Below are positions 8,502-16,946 of a DNA stretch of 64,000 nt, piece after piece (position 1 is the first letter of the stretch; the number at the start of each line of letters is the position of its first letter). Source of the DNA: an uncultured Eubacteriales bacterium (GTDB taxonomy: Bacteria > Bacillota > Clostridia > Oscillospirales > Oscillospiraceae). The notes below the pieces were generated by a model. That model saw only the letters and a program-made list of their open reading frames with translations. It did not search any database and had not been told where the DNA came from. The translations under genes and the position numbers were made by a program. The DNA is taken from positions 139,848 through 203,847 of the forward strand of contig UROF01000002.1 of the NCBI GenBank assembly GCA_900549475.1, read 5' to 3'.

Positions 8502-9857
8502 ATGTTTCAACGAAAACGGCGCCCAAAAGCAAAGCTTTCCAGCCTGCAGATCATTGCCCTTGGCTTTCTGATCATTATCCTTACCGGCACATGCCTTTTG
8601 ATGCTGCCCTGGTCTACCCAAGAACCGGGAGGCGCTTCCTTTGGGGATGCCATCTTTACCGCCACCTCCGCCACATGCGTTACCGGCCTTGTTGTCCAGG
8701 ATACCGGTACTTACTGGAGCCTGTTCGGACAGATCGTCATCATTGCTCTCATTCAGGTGGGCGGTCTTGGTTTTATGACCATCGCTACCCTATTCATGCT
8801 GCTGCTGCGGCGGCGGCTGGGTTTGCGGCAGCGGGAAGTCATTGTCGACAGTATCAGCCATTACCAGCTTAACGGCATCATTCCTTTTGTCAAACGCATC
8901 TTCTTCGGCACTTTACTGGTGGAATCCTTGGGCGCCATTCTCCTCTCCATCCGTTTTGTACAGCAGTTCGGCCCCGCTCGCGGTATCTATTACGGCGTAT
9001 GGCACTCCATCTCCGCATTCTGCAACGCCGGATTTGATCTGATGGGCCCCCACACCGGCCCCTACTCCTCTTTCGTTGCCTATGCAGGTGACCCTTTGAT
9101 CAGCCTGACCATTATGGGCCTTATCATTGTGGGTGGTATCGGTTTCCTGATCTGGGACGACCTGCTCCGCAATCACCTGCACTGGCGGCGCTACCGTTTG
9201 CAGACAAAAGTGGTACTTGCCACCACTACACTGCTGATTTTCGGCGGCGGCTTACTGTTCTTCCTCTTTGAAAGAAACAACCTGGGAGCAGGCCGGCCTC
9301 TGGGAGAACAGATCCTGGCCGCTCTTTTCGACGCCGTTACTCCGCGCACCGCAGGCTTCAACACGACGGATACTGCCGCTCTCAGCTCCGGAAGCATGCT
9401 TCTGACAATGGTCCTCATGTTTATCGGCGGCAGCCCAGGCTCTACCGCCGGCGGTATCAAAACCACCACGGTAGCCGTTATTCTGCTGCATACCATCGCC
9501 GGTGTCCGGCGTGAGCAAAGCACAAATGTTTTCGGCCGCAGCATCGGTGACGAGGAGTTGAAAAAGGCAACTTCCGTACTCTTTACCAACTTGTTTTTGG
9601 TTCTGAGCGGTACACTGGTGATCTGCGGAGTACAGTCCCTTCCTCTGACGGAGGTTCTCTTCGAGGTCTTTTCCGCTATCGGAACCGTCGGCATGAGCAC
9701 AGGCGTTACCCGAAGCCTGTCTGCCATCAGCCGCGGTGTTATCATCTTCCTGATGTACTGCGGACGAGTGGGCAGCATATCCTTTGCCGTAGCCCTGCTG
9801 GAAAAAAAGGCGCTCCCTCCCGTAACCCTGCCCAGGGAACGAATCACCATCGGCTGA
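8502..9857 (+). CDS. ktrB: Ktr/Trk-type potassium uptake membrane subunit
   Basis: A 451-residue membrane protein of the TrkH/KtrB family, which forms the K+-conducting pore with four M1-P-M2 repeats. Visible selectivity-loop segments are 'TSATCVTGLVVQDTG', 'SISAFCNAGFDL', 'DAVTPRTAGFNTTD' and 'SAIGTVGMSTGVTRS', each with the characteristic glycine. The start at 8502 is chosen because GGGGG lies 9 bases upstream and 'MFQRKRRPKAKLSSLQ' is a typical KtrB N-terminus; the longer open frame upstream is not family-like. It is followed after 18 bases by its regulatory NAD(H)-binding subunit. Confidence 0.93.
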   Translation: MFQRKRRPKAKLSSLQIIALGFLIIILTGTCLLMLPWSTQEPGGASFGDAIFTATSATCVTGLVVQDTGTYWSLFGQIVIIALIQVGGLGFMTIATLFMLLLRRRLGLRQREVIVDSISHYQLNGIIPFVKRIFFGTLLVESLGAILLSIRFVQQFGPARGIYYGVWHSISAFCNAGFDLMGPHTGPYSSFVAYAGDPLISLTIMGLIIVGGIGFLIWDDLLRNHLHWRRYRLQTKVVLATTTLLIFGGGLLFFLFERNNLGAGRPLGEQILAALFDAVTPRTAGFNTTDTAALSSGSMLLTMVLMFIGGSPGSTAGGIKTTTVAVILLHTIAGVRREQSTNVFGRSIGDEELKKATSVLFTNLFLVLSGTLVICGVQSLPLTEVLFEVFSAIGTVGMSTGVTRSLSAISRGVIIFLMYCGRVGSISFAVALLEKKALPPVTLPRERITIG

Positions 9858-9875
9858 GAAAGCGAGGTATCTCTT

Positions 9876-10520
9876 ATGAAGTCTTTTTTGATTATCGGTC
9901 TTGGCTCCTTCGGCCATCATCTGTGCATGGCCCTGGCACAGCAGCGCTGTGAGATCATGGTAGTGGATAAATGCGGAGAAGCTCTGGAGGATTTGCTTCC
10001 CCATGTAGTCAGCGCTAAAATCGGCGACTGCACCAACGTGGACGTCCTCCGCTCCTTCAGTGTGGAAAATTTCGACGCCTGCTTTGTCTGCATGGGTTCC
10101 AATGTTCTCAGCAGCCTGCAGATCACCAGCCTGCTCAAAGAACTGGGAGCGAAACGGGTGTACAGCAAAGCTGACGATGATACCCACGCCAAATTTCTCC
10201 TGCGCAACGGCGCTGACGAGGTCATTTATCCGGAACGCGAGATTGCCTCCAACATCGCCATCAGTGCCAGCTCAGACAACATTTTCGACTGCATCCGCCT
10301 CAACGCCGATTATTCCATTTATGAGCTCATGCCTCTTACCCGCTGGCTGGGTAAGAGCCTGAAGGAGTTGAATTTCCGCGCCAAGTACAACATGACGGTC
10401 ATTGCCGTAATAAAAGACGGTGTGATCCGTCCCAACCTTCACCCCGACTATGTATTCAACAAGGAGGAACATCTCCTGGTATTGGGCCAGAGCGAGGATA
10501 TCCAAAAGGTCCTCCATTGA
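9876..10520 (+). CDS. ktrA: Ktr/Trk potassium uptake regulatory subunit (RCK domain)
   Basis: A 214-residue cytoplasmic protein with an N-terminal RCK/TrkA-N Rossmann fold ('IIGLGSFGHHL', glycine motif at residues 8-13; acidic 'VVDK' closing the second strand) and a C-terminal TrkA-C domain (about 140-214). In KtrAB systems the octameric ring gates KtrB in response to ATP/ADP, and the C-domain binds c-di-AMP. It lies directly downstream of the pore gene with its own AGG site, so the two form an operon. Confidence 0.92.
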   Translation: MKSFLIIGLGSFGHHLCMALAQQRCEIMVVDKCGEALEDLLPHVVSAKIGDCTNVDVLRSFSVENFDACFVCMGSNVLSSLQITSLLKELGAKRVYSKADDDTHAKFLLRNGADEVIYPEREIASNIAISASSDNIFDCIRLNADYSIYELMPLTRWLGKSLKELNFRAKYNMTVIAVIKDGVIRPNLHPDYVFNKEEHLLVLGQSEDIQKVLH

Positions 10521-10583
10521 CGCTCCGCAACATGTTCCCTCTGTATTCCGTTCTACCCCTTACTATACAAAACTTACTCAGAT

Positions 10584-10620
10584 AAAGGTCCTGCCGGCGT
10601 TAAACGCCGGCAGGATCTTT
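10584..10620 (+). terminator. Terminator after ktrBA; rest of 10521-10856 gap
   Basis: A strong hairpin (CCTGCCGGCG / CGCCGGCAGG, extended by AAAG/CTTT pairing), followed by an A/T-rich run on + (TCTTTATTTATT). The remaining 236 bp before the next gene hold no convincing promoter: TTGCAT and TATCCT near 10654-10678 are too close together. No other structure is visible. Confidence 0.85.
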
Positions 10621-10856
10621 ATTTATTAGCACAGGGCGGATATTTTCCTCTCGTTGCATCAATCTGTACAACTATCCTTGAACAGGCACCAGTAGTGTAC
10701 CCCTACCGGCAGCCACCATCTGCAACACCTCCCTGGTCCCATCCAATCTGTCTGCCCCTATCCTGCAATCTGTGGGAATCGCTTTGGACTGCCTATCCAG
10801 CAGCTCTCCCCCACCCGTTTCAGCACAGAAAGCATTTCAGCAAGGAGGTATCCATT

Positions 10857-11192
10857 TTGATCTCTTTCTCCAATTGGCGCCTGGAAGCCACTGATCCGCT
10901 TCTCGCCCGCCAGTATGACAACAATTCCCGCACCATCACTGTTACCGGCAATCTTCCAGAAGGCTGGACCTGGGAGATGCTCGCCTGTACAAGCGGCACG
11001 CTGGATGTCATCCCCCTGACCCCTACAGAGGATGGTGCCTCTGCCGTTTTATCCGGATCACAGCTGGCCCACAGCGGCTTCTGTGCCCTACAGCTCCGGG
11101 GCCACTGCGGCGATCAGATCCGTCACACCAACATCATTCATCTTTTGGTCGGCGAGAGCCTGACATCACCTGACCAGGAGGTATCGACTTGA
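10857..11192 (+). CDS. Phage-like small structural protein, paralogue of the next gene
   Basis: A 111-residue protein initiated by TTG at 10857, 7-8 bases after AAGGAGGT. An upstream in-frame extension exists but has no ribosome site, and its sequence is not like the paralogue. It resembles residues 1-100 of the following protein throughout: both share 'FSNW.L.A', 'QYDN', 'EGWTWEML', 'LDVIPL', and end with 'RHTNIIH.LV.ESL'. The fold looks like a compact beta domain, as seen at the N-terminus of phage baseplate or receptor-binding proteins. Family identity is inferred from context. It is the first gene of a five-gene operon. Confidence 0.6.
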   Translation: MISFSNWRLEATDPLLARQYDNNSRTITVTGNLPEGWTWEMLACTSGTLDVIPLTPTEDGASAVLSGSQLAHSGFCALQLRGHCGDQIRHTNIIHLLVGESLTSPDQEVST

Positions 11193-11830
11193 TGACTTTC
11201 TCAAACTGGCACCTCCAGGCAGACGCCCAGATCCTGGCTATGCAGTACGACAACAAGGCCTGCACTCTGTCCGTCTCCGGGGAATTCCCAGAAGGCTGGA
11301 CCTGGGAGATGCTCCTTGCCGCAGGAGACGCCTTGGATGTGATCCCCCTGTCCTCCAGCGAAAGTGAGGTCTCTGCCGTATTGACCGCCGAGCAGCTCTC
11401 CCGCAGCGGCTTCTACGCCCTGCAGCTCCGGGGCCGTCGGGAACAGGAGCTGCGCCACACCAACATCATTCATGTCCTAGTCCCGGAAAGTCTCAGCGGA
11501 GACGCTGTGTGGCCCTCCCTCCCCACAGAGTTCTCCAAAGCAGAGCAGCGCATTGCAGAATACAACGCCCACCCTCCAGTGCCGGGGCCGTCCGGTTACT
11601 GGAGGCTTTGGGATGTAGAGGCAGGAGTCTATAAAGACAGCAGCCTCCCCCTCCCCGACGGTGAGGGCGGCTTCCCCTACCAGCTGGGAAACTCCCTGAA
11701 GATCACCGGTGTGAATACCCTGGAGGTCAACACCGCCAGCCAAGTGGAGGCCGACAACACTCTGCCTATAACCTCAGCCGCCGTACACACCACCGTAGGC
11801 AATATCGACGCACTGCTGCAAACCATTTAG
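11189..11830 (+). CDS. Phage-like baseplate/tail protein with duplicated N-domain
   Basis: A 213-residue protein. Its ATG at 11189 overlaps the stop of the previous gene by 4 bases, after AGGAGG. Residues 1-105 duplicate the upstream protein. Residues 105-213 add a linker 'HPPVPGPSGYWRLWD', a segment on 'SLPLPDGEGG' and a C-terminal 'TASQVEADNTLPITSAAVHTTVGNIDALL', a wording common in tail-fibre or baseplate-attached proteins of Firmicutes phages. This suggests a structural rather than enzymatic role. It lacks a signal peptide. Confidence 0.6.
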   Translation: MMTFSNWHLQADAQILAMQYDNKACTLSVSGEFPEGWTWEMLLAAGDALDVIPLSSSESEVSAVLTAEQLSRSGFYALQLRGRREQELRHTNIIHVLVPESLSGDAVWPSLPTEFSKAEQRIAEYNAHPPVPGPSGYWRLWDVEAGVYKDSSLPLPDGEGGFPYQLGNSLKITGVNTLEVNTASQVEADNTLPITSAAVHTTVGNIDALLQTI

Positions 11831-11846
11831 CAGAAGGAGTAATCGC

Positions 11847-12722
11847 ATGAGTATCTCAACAGAAGTAGCACGGCTACAGACCGGCCGCAACAAAATCCGT
11901 GCCAAGCTCACCGCTTTGGGTCTCGCCCAATCCACCGACAAGCTGGACGCTCTGGCCACTGCCATCGAGGGCATCACCGACAACGGAGCCGTCTCCGCCA
12001 ACGTCCAGGAGGGCGAGACCTACACCATCCCCAAGGGCTACCACAACGGCAGCGGCACCGTCTCCGGCGTGGCCGGCGGCGGCAACTACACCCTCCAGTC
12101 CAAGACCGTCAAACCCACCAAAAGCCAAATCAACGTGACCCCAGACAGCGGCTACTACGGCCTCTCCGACGTTACCGTGGAGGCGATCCTCGAAAACTAT
12201 CAGGACGTCTCCAGTGTCACCGCAACTGAAAATGATGTACTTACCGGCAAGATCTTCGTAGGACCTGACGGTGTGGCCAAGGCCGGTACCATGGCCAACA
12301 ACGGCGCCGTGGCCAAGAAGCTCACAGCGGCGGACCCCGCCTACACCGTCCCCAAGGGCTACCACAGCGGCCAGGGCGCTGTATCCATTGACCCGGAGGC
12401 CAAATCTGCTACCCCCACCAAGGCTCAGCAGGTCATCTCCCCCACCGAGGGCAAGGTCCTCTCCACTGTCACCGTGGAACCTATCCCCGCAGCCTATCAG
12501 GATGTCACTCCCGTTACCGCTCTGGCAGCCGACGTCCTCATTGGCAAGACCATCGTATCCGCCGCCGGAGAATCTGTTGCAGGTGCCATGCCCAACAATG
12601 GGCCTGTCAACAAGGAGATCGACGGTCTCTCTATCCTCAATGTGGAGATTCCCGCAGGCTATACCTCCGGCGGCACCGTCTCCCTTACCGGCGATATTGA
12701 GGCCGCCCTGGCCGCCATTTAA
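11847..12722 (+). CDS. Phage tail-fibre-like repeat protein
   Basis: A 291-residue protein. A short N-terminal helix ('LQTGRNKIRAKLTALGL', 'TDKLDALATAI') is followed by about two and a half imperfect repeats of roughly 100 residues. Each repeat has 'YTxPKGYHxGxGxVS', then 'TPTKxQxxxxPxxGxxxLSxVTVExI' and 'YQDV..VTA...DVL.GK..V...G...AGxMxNNG'. The PKGYH/GSG repeat is a hallmark of tail-fibre and host-recognition proteins in Firmicutes prophages. It is part of the isolated tail-like operon; no signal peptide. The DNA is rich in C-ending codons, consistent with the local genome rather than recent import. Confidence 0.7.
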   Translation: MSISTEVARLQTGRNKIRAKLTALGLAQSTDKLDALATAIEGITDNGAVSANVQEGETYTIPKGYHNGSGTVSGVAGGGNYTLQSKTVKPTKSQINVTPDSGYYGLSDVTVEAILENYQDVSSVTATENDVLTGKIFVGPDGVAKAGTMANNGAVAKKLTAADPAYTVPKGYHSGQGAVSIDPEAKSATPTKAQQVISPTEGKVLSTVTVEPIPAAYQDVTPVTALAADVLIGKTIVSAAGESVAGAMPNNGPVNKEIDGLSILNVEIPAGYTSGGTVSLTGDIEAALAAI

Positions 12723-12732
12723 GGAGGCCGCT

Positions 12733-13125
12733 ATGAGCATATTCTCTGAGCTCAGCCGCCTGCAAGCGGCCAAGGCGGACCTTGCCGCCGCTCTAGCAGA
12801 AAAGGGCGTGTCCGTCCCGGAGGGCAGCACCCTGGATACCTTTGGCGGTCTGGTTCGCCAGGTCAAAACCGGAGCCACCGTCTCCGCCACAGAATTTTCC
12901 GCCGCCCAGTGGACCGGCTCCGCCGACCCTTATACCCTTACTATCCCCGCAACGGACCGGGAAGGTGCAACGCCCCTCCTCTATCAAGTGGAGTGCCTCT
13001 CCGGAGGAATCTACCAAAAGGACACCTGGGCCGCCTTCAATACATCCGCCACTTACGATGCCGGCAGCACTGCTCTGGTTCTCACCTCCCGACATAAGTT
13101 TTCCGGCAGGATCATCTTCCTGTAA
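12733..13125 (+). CDS. Phage-like protein sharing the N-domain of the tail-fibre repeat protein
   Basis: A 130-residue protein. The ATG at 12733 follows AAGGAGG that overlaps the previous stop. The first 45 residues ('MSIFSELSRLQAAKADLAAAL', 'TLDTFGGLV') have the same design as the start of the upstream protein (a helical attachment segment followed by 'LD.....I'). Residues 48-130 form a beta-rich domain. No catalytic motif is seen. It probably assembles with the neighbouring proteins on a common structure. Confidence 0.55.
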   Translation: MSIFSELSRLQAAKADLAAALAEKGVSVPEGSTLDTFGGLVRQVKTGATVSATEFSAAQWTGSADPYTLTIPATDREGATPLLYQVECLSGGIYQKDTWAAFNTSATYDAGSTALVLTSRHKFSGRIIFL

Positions 13126-13151
13126 CCTATTTCAAAAAGGAGCGTTACACC

Positions 13152-14090
13152 ATGTTTTACAACAACAGCACCCAAATCGATAGCATCCGCTGCACTGTGT
13201 CTCCGGTGGACGGCTTAGGCAGCGGCAAGTTCCGGGCTCTCTTCGAGCGAGAGCTGGCCTCCCTGGAGCAGATCGAGGCCATCCACTGGGATATGCCTCA
13301 GATCACCGGCGACAGTAGCCTCCTTCCTGAGGGCTGCGGCTATCAGGTGGATAACATCACCTACGACCACAGCACCCGTACCTACCATGTTTCCTTCCAT
13401 ATGGACGAGCAGTACCTGGGTGATGTGAGCGGTTACCAGGAGCGAGTGGAATCTCTGGAGGCAGACCTGGAAACCGCTCAGCAGGACAAGGCGGCAGCTG
13501 AGCAGGAGGCCCAGCAGGCCCAGGAAGCAGCCCAGGCCGCTCAGAAGCAGGTAACCGCGCTGGAGGGCAGCCTGGAGACCGCTCAGGCCAACGCCGCCCA
13601 GGCTCAGGAACAGGTGGTCATTCTGGCCGGTAAAGCTGTAGCAGACGGCGCGGAGGCCCGGACCATGCGTATGACCATTGAGACTGCTGTCATCTCCCTG
13701 CCCGATGAACAGGCAGCTGAGACTCCCTCTCTGTCCCAGCCCTGGACGGTTGGCGAGGAAGTGGAGCCCGGCGACCGCCGGTATTACGCCCCCACAGATC
13801 TTCTTTACAAGGTCCGCAATGGCCAGGGTCACACCACCCAGGAGAACTGGACCCCGGACAAGACGCCCGCCATGTGGGCCGTGGTTGATGTTACCCACGC
13901 CGGCACGGTGGAGGACCCCATTCCCGCTGCCAAGGGTATGGACTACATCTATGGCAAGTACTACCGTGATCCGGAGGACGGCAAGATCTACCTCTGCAAG
14001 CGGACTGGAGAAGAGGACGGCGGCGTCATCAATCTCCAATATCTGCCCCATGAGCTCATCGGGCAGTACTTCGAAGCAGTGGGAGCGTAA
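13152..14090 (+). CDS. Phage-like receptor-binding protein with coiled coil and CBM5/12-like module
   Basis: A 312-residue protein. Residues 1-90 are a globular domain; 94-160 form a long Glu/Gln/Ala coiled coil likely to trimerise. Residues 198-245 ('WTVGEEVEPGDRRYY', 'LLYKVRNGQGHTTQENW' and a later 'MWAVV') match the carbohydrate-binding CBM5/12-like module often found at the tip of phage tail fibres. Residues 255-312 form a second small beta domain. This is the last gene of the operon, followed by a strong terminator. A sugar-binding host-recognition tip is the likeliest role. Confidence 0.65.
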   Translation: MFYNNSTQIDSIRCTVSPVDGLGSGKFRALFERELASLEQIEAIHWDMPQITGDSSLLPEGCGYQVDNITYDHSTRTYHVSFHMDEQYLGDVSGYQERVESLEADLETAQQDKAAAEQEAQQAQEAAQAAQKQVTALEGSLETAQANAAQAQEQVVILAGKAVADGAEARTMRMTIETAVISLPDEQAAETPSLSQPWTVGEEVEPGDRRYYAPTDLLYKVRNGQGHTTQENWTPDKTPAMWAVVDVTHAGTVEDPIPAAKGMDYIYGKYYRDPEDGKIYLCKRTGEEDGGVINLQYLPHELIGQYFEAVGA

Positions 14091-14128
14091 CCTCCAGCAG
14101 TATTTATTCTCTGTCTTCAGAGCACCTC

Positions 14129-14167
14129 AAAAGGTACGGCAAAGCACCATGCTTTGCCGTACCTTTT
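14129..14167 (+). terminator. Terminator after the tail-like operon; rest of 14091-14410 gap
   Basis: A perfect 17-bp stem (AAAAGGTACGGCAAAGC and complement, 5-base loop) followed by T-rich sequence. The rest of the 320-bp gap contains the azlC promoter (see 14299) and no further gene. Confidence 0.9.
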
Positions 14168-14298
14168 ATTTTCATACACAGGGTGTCAAACCTGTTCGCT
14201 GTGCAACATTTCCCCACCGCTTCTTATGCTATATCTCCCTGTTTTTCTGTAAATGGCTGATCAGCAAGCCGCTCCTGCTCCCCGGTTTTCCAAATGAA

Positions 14299-14327
14299 TT
14301 GACAATTACACTGAATAAATATAAAAT
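14299..14327 (+). promoter_or_regulatory. Consensus promoter for azlCD
   Basis: TTGACA at 14299-14304 and TAAAAT at 14322-14327, spaced 17 bp. It leaves a leader of about 75 bases before the azlC ATG. No T-box or other known riboswitch was recognised in the leader. Confidence 0.7.
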
Positions 14328-14410
14328 ACACCTTGTGTCAATATTTAGAGATTTAAGTCTTTAACGCATCTGACCGAAAATACAATCACTGGCTGTCGGA
14401 GGACCACCGG

Positions 14411-15100
14411 ATGAAACGAAAAGCACTGAAAGCTGCCTTTCCTTACACACTGCCTATCTGTATAGGTTTTCTTTTTCTTGGTATGTCCTATGGGTTTCTG
14501 ATGCGCAGCAAAGGATTTTCCCTGCTATATCCCCTTTTTATGAGCCTTTTTATTTTTGCAGGTTCCATGGAATTCGTTACGGTAAATCTACTGCTGTCAA
14601 CATTTCAGCCCATATATGCCTTTTTTCTTACACTCATGGTCAATGCCCGCCATATTTTTTACGGGATATCCATGCTGGAAAAATATGCCGGCACCGGCTG
14701 GAAAAAATTTTATCTCATCTACGGGATGTGTGACGAATCCTTCACCATCAATTGCAGCACTACCCCGCCGCCGGACGTGGATAAGGGGTGGTTCATGTTC
14801 TTTGTCACCCTTCTCAACCACATCTACTGGGTCACCGGCGCTACCCTTGGCGCATTGCTGGGTTATCTTATCCGTTTCGATACCACTGGTATTGAATTTG
14901 TAATGACCGCTCTGTTCGTAGTCATCTTTATGGATCAATGGGAAAAGGACGGCAACCACAGCGCCGCCGCCACCGGCGTGATCTGCACTGCCCTATGCCT
15001 CCTTCTGTTCGGCAGTGAACAGTTTATTCTTCCCTCTATGATTGCCATCGTGGCTTGGTTCTATCTGAAACGCCCCAAAGAAAAGGAGGCTGTCAAATGA
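14411..15100 (+). CDS. azlC: AzlC family branched-chain amino-acid exporter, large subunit
   Basis: A 229-residue membrane protein with the AzlC signature: 'FLFLGMSYGFLM', 'FIFAGSMEFVTVNLL' and 'MVNARHIFYGISML', then 'MTALFVVIFMDQW' in the second half. AzlC with AzlD exports leucine analogues and other branched-chain amino acids in Bacillus and Clostridia. The ATG at 14411 is preceded by CGGAGGA. It overlaps azlD by 4 bases. Confidence 0.92.
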   Translation: MKRKALKAAFPYTLPICIGFLFLGMSYGFLMRSKGFSLLYPLFMSLFIFAGSMEFVTVNLLLSTFQPIYAFFLTLMVNARHIFYGISMLEKYAGTGWKKFYLIYGMCDESFTINCSTTPPPDVDKGWFMFFVTLLNHIYWVTGATLGALLGYLIRFDTTGIEFVMTALFVVIFMDQWEKDGNHSAAATGVICTALCLLLFGSEQFILPSMIAIVAWFYLKRPKEKEAVK

Positions 15101-15420
15101 CTGTTAACCAGCAGATCATCACCATTGTTATCGTCGTTCTGGGGACCATGACCACCCGTTTTCTCCCCTTTCTCCTGTTCCCGGAAGGAAAAGCTCCTCC
15201 CCCCTACGTTTTGTATCTGGGAAAAGTTCTCCCCTATGCCGCCATCGGTCTGCTGGTGGTCTATTGCCTCAAAGACGCTGTAGCACCACCGGACTACGGA
15301 CTTGCTGAATTCCTCTCCATCGCCGTTATCGTTCTGATCCACAAGTGGAAACACAGCACCCTTCTCAGTATCGCAGCCGGTACCGGCCTGTATATGGCAA
15401 TCACCCAGCTTCTGATATGA
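15097..15420 (+). CDS. azlD: AzlD family exporter small subunit
   Basis: A 107-residue membrane protein with three to four helices. The ATG overlaps the azlC stop as ATGA and has AAAGGAGG upstream, so translation is coupled. The family pattern 'TRFLPFLLF' near residue 17 and 'LPYAAIGLLVVYCLKD' are visible. It partners AzlC in branched-chain amino-acid export. Confidence 0.92.
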   Translation: MTVNQQIITIVIVVLGTMTTRFLPFLLFPEGKAPPPYVLYLGKVLPYAAIGLLVVYCLKDAVAPPDYGLAEFLSIAVIVLIHKWKHSTLLSIAAGTGLYMAITQLLI

Positions 15421-15445
15421 TCCACTCGCCTTTTCATAACCGGAA

Positions 15446-15489
15446 GAAAAATACCCGTGAAAGAGAGCTCTCTTTCACGGGTATTTTTC
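15446..15489. terminator. 44-bp perfect palindromic bidirectional terminator
   Basis: Two 22-base arms (GAAAAATACCCGTGAAAGAG plus AG, and its exact complement) meet with no unpaired centre. It has A/T runs on both outer ends and lies between convergent azlD and the CYTH gene. Confidence 0.85.
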
Positions 15490-15524
15490 ATGTAAAGCCA
15501 ACGTTCCAGCGAACCGTCAAACCA

Positions 15525-16103
15525 CTACTGGTCACTTGATGCGCTCCGGCATTTTCGGATCAGCATTTCCAGGTAAGACAAGCGGGTCAACTGGTCCTGC
15601 GGGACGCCCAGTCGGTCCAGCAGCCCCAAGATCTCCTCCAAGGCTTTTTCCCGGTACTCCTCTGCCGGCGCCAAGGTCTCCAGCTCCAAAAACTGTCCCA
15701 GGCCAGCAACATCATCCAGGCACAGCGTCACATGATCCTTCCGGTACGTCCGGCGAACCTTCTCCACCGTAAAGATCGCCCGGTATCCCAGGGCTTCCAG
15801 AATCTTTTCCGTAGTTTCCCCCTGGGATACAACCGTTTCATACTCTGTTCTGGTACTGGAAACCTGATCCAGCTTGGGCCCTTTATAGGTCAGAAGGCTT
15901 TCACAGGGGCCATCCGGCAGGGAGCATACACTGCGCAGGCGCAGCGCCTCATCTGTCCGGCGGAAATCCCGCTGCGCGCCATTGAAATACATATCGGTCT
16001 CCTTTACCTGTTCTCCCGGGACAAATCCGGCAGCCAGTGCCCGGCAAAGCAGATCCTCCGCCGGTATCCCCGCCAAAGAAGCTTTGATCTCAACCTCCAA
16101 CAT
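15525..16103 (-). CDS. CYTH domain protein (triphosphatase/CyaB-like)
   Basis: A 192-residue protein. The ATG at 16103 follows AGGAGG; a longer frame reaches back into the TetR gene. The N-terminal ExExK signature of the CYTH fold is present ('LEVEIKASL': Glu-x-Glu-x-Lys), followed by 'LRLR', 'LTYKGPK' and 'ETVVSQGE', the basic and acidic strands lining the triphosphate tunnel. CYTH enzymes act on inorganic triphosphate, thiamine triphosphate or ATP with metal ions; the exact substrate cannot be told from sequence. It is downstream of a TetR gene with 11 bases between them, probably co-transcribed. Confidence 0.85.
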   Translation of the reverse strand: MLEVEIKASLAGIPAEDLLCRALAAGFVPGEQVKETDMYFNGAQRDFRRTDEALRLRSVCSLPDGPCESLLTYKGPKLDQVSSTRTEYETVVSQGETTEKILEALGYRAIFTVEKVRRTYRKDHVTLCLDDVAGLGQFLELETLAPAEEYREKALEEILGLLDRLGVPQDQLTRLSYLEMLIRKCRSASSDQ

Positions 16104-16114
16104 GGCTATCCCTC

Positions 16115-16711
16115 CTATGTTTCCGACAGACCTGCCAGCATCTGGTCCATCATCTTTCTCACCTTGTCCCGGCACTGATCTTCAGTATAATCCGCCAGGT
16201 CCTCCCATCCAAACTGCGTCAGCAGATATAGTCCCAGGAAACTCTCCACCAGCGCCTCAGAAGTCAGATCCCGCCGCAGCCGCCCCTGTTCCTGCGCTTC
16301 TCCGACAAGCTGCTTCAGAATCTCCATCAACTCCAGACGTGTCACATGGAGCTCACTGTCAGGAGACAGATTGGAATAGAGGATCCGCCGGGATAAGGTA
16401 ATATACCGGATCGAATCAGTGACCAAAGTCTCCATGACCCGACGGAGCTTTTCCAGGCTGTCAGGCTCCTCCCGCAAATCTGTATCTATGAGCTGGCGAA
16501 TCTCGTCCAGAGCCGCCTCAGCGATCCCCAGCAGCAGATTCTCCTTGCTGGAAAAATAGTTATATAACGTCGCCTTGGAGACCTCCGCTGCCTCAGCAAT
16601 GTCCTCCATCGTCGTATCTTCGTATCCCTTGGCGGTAAACAGCCGCCGGGACATCTTTAAAATCCGGTTTCGGCACTGAATCTTATTCAGTTCCCGTCTT
16701 CCCTGTTTCAT
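16115..16711 (-). CDS. TetR family transcriptional regulator
   Basis: A 198-residue protein. It has a TetR-type N-terminal helix-turn-helix ('NRILKMSRRLFTAKGYEDTT', 'EDIAEAAEVSKATLYNYF', 'KENLL') and a variable ligand-binding C-terminal half. The ATG at 16711 is used here; a GTG at 16720 is an alternative. It is transcribed away from the kinase-aminotransferase-RuBisCO-like operon and shares the roughly 290-bp intergenic region with it, so it may control that operon, its own CYTH neighbour, or both. The effector is unknown. Confidence 0.88.
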   Translation of the reverse strand: MKQGRRELNKIQCRNRILKMSRRLFTAKGYEDTTMEDIAEAAEVSKATLYNYFSSKENLLLGIAEAALDEIRQLIDTDLREEPDSLEKLRRVMETLVTDSIRYITLSRRILYSNLSPDSELHVTRLELMEILKQLVGEAQEQGRLRRDLTSEALVESFLGLYLLTQFGWEDLADYTEDQCRDKVRKMMDQMLAGLSET

Positions 16712-16901
16712 ACCCTGCACCTATTATCCCACGCCGGCCCTACGAACCAGCGCAGATCTCATATTGTTATAGTTTGATTATAGCAGAATCCTTTTTCCGG
16801 TGCAACCGCAGTCGACGCCCCGGCAGGCTCTCTATCCGGGCGGTGCTATTGTCTATATCACACAATTTCTTCCGGTAAATTTCGGCGCGTCACTTGTTAA
16901 A

Positions 16902-16946
16902 TTGACTATTTTTATACTTGATGCTAATTTTAGAATGTAGTACAAT
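16902..16946 (+). promoter_or_regulatory. Promoter region of the RuBisCO-like operon (two candidate promoters)
   Basis: Two overlapping candidates: TTGACT (16902)-17-TAATTT (16925), and TTGATG (16918)-17-TACAAT (16941). The second fits better and gives a leader of about 50 bases before the kinase start. The region is AT-rich, unlike the GC-rich coding DNA around it. Confidence 0.5.

Noticed and set aside
10857..14090. Complete prophage
   Set aside because: No integrase, capsid, portal, terminase, tape measure, holin or attachment repeats were seen in or around the segment.
14168..14410. T-box leader before azlCD
   Set aside because: There is a clear promoter, but the leader has no T-box consensus, specifier loop or terminator.
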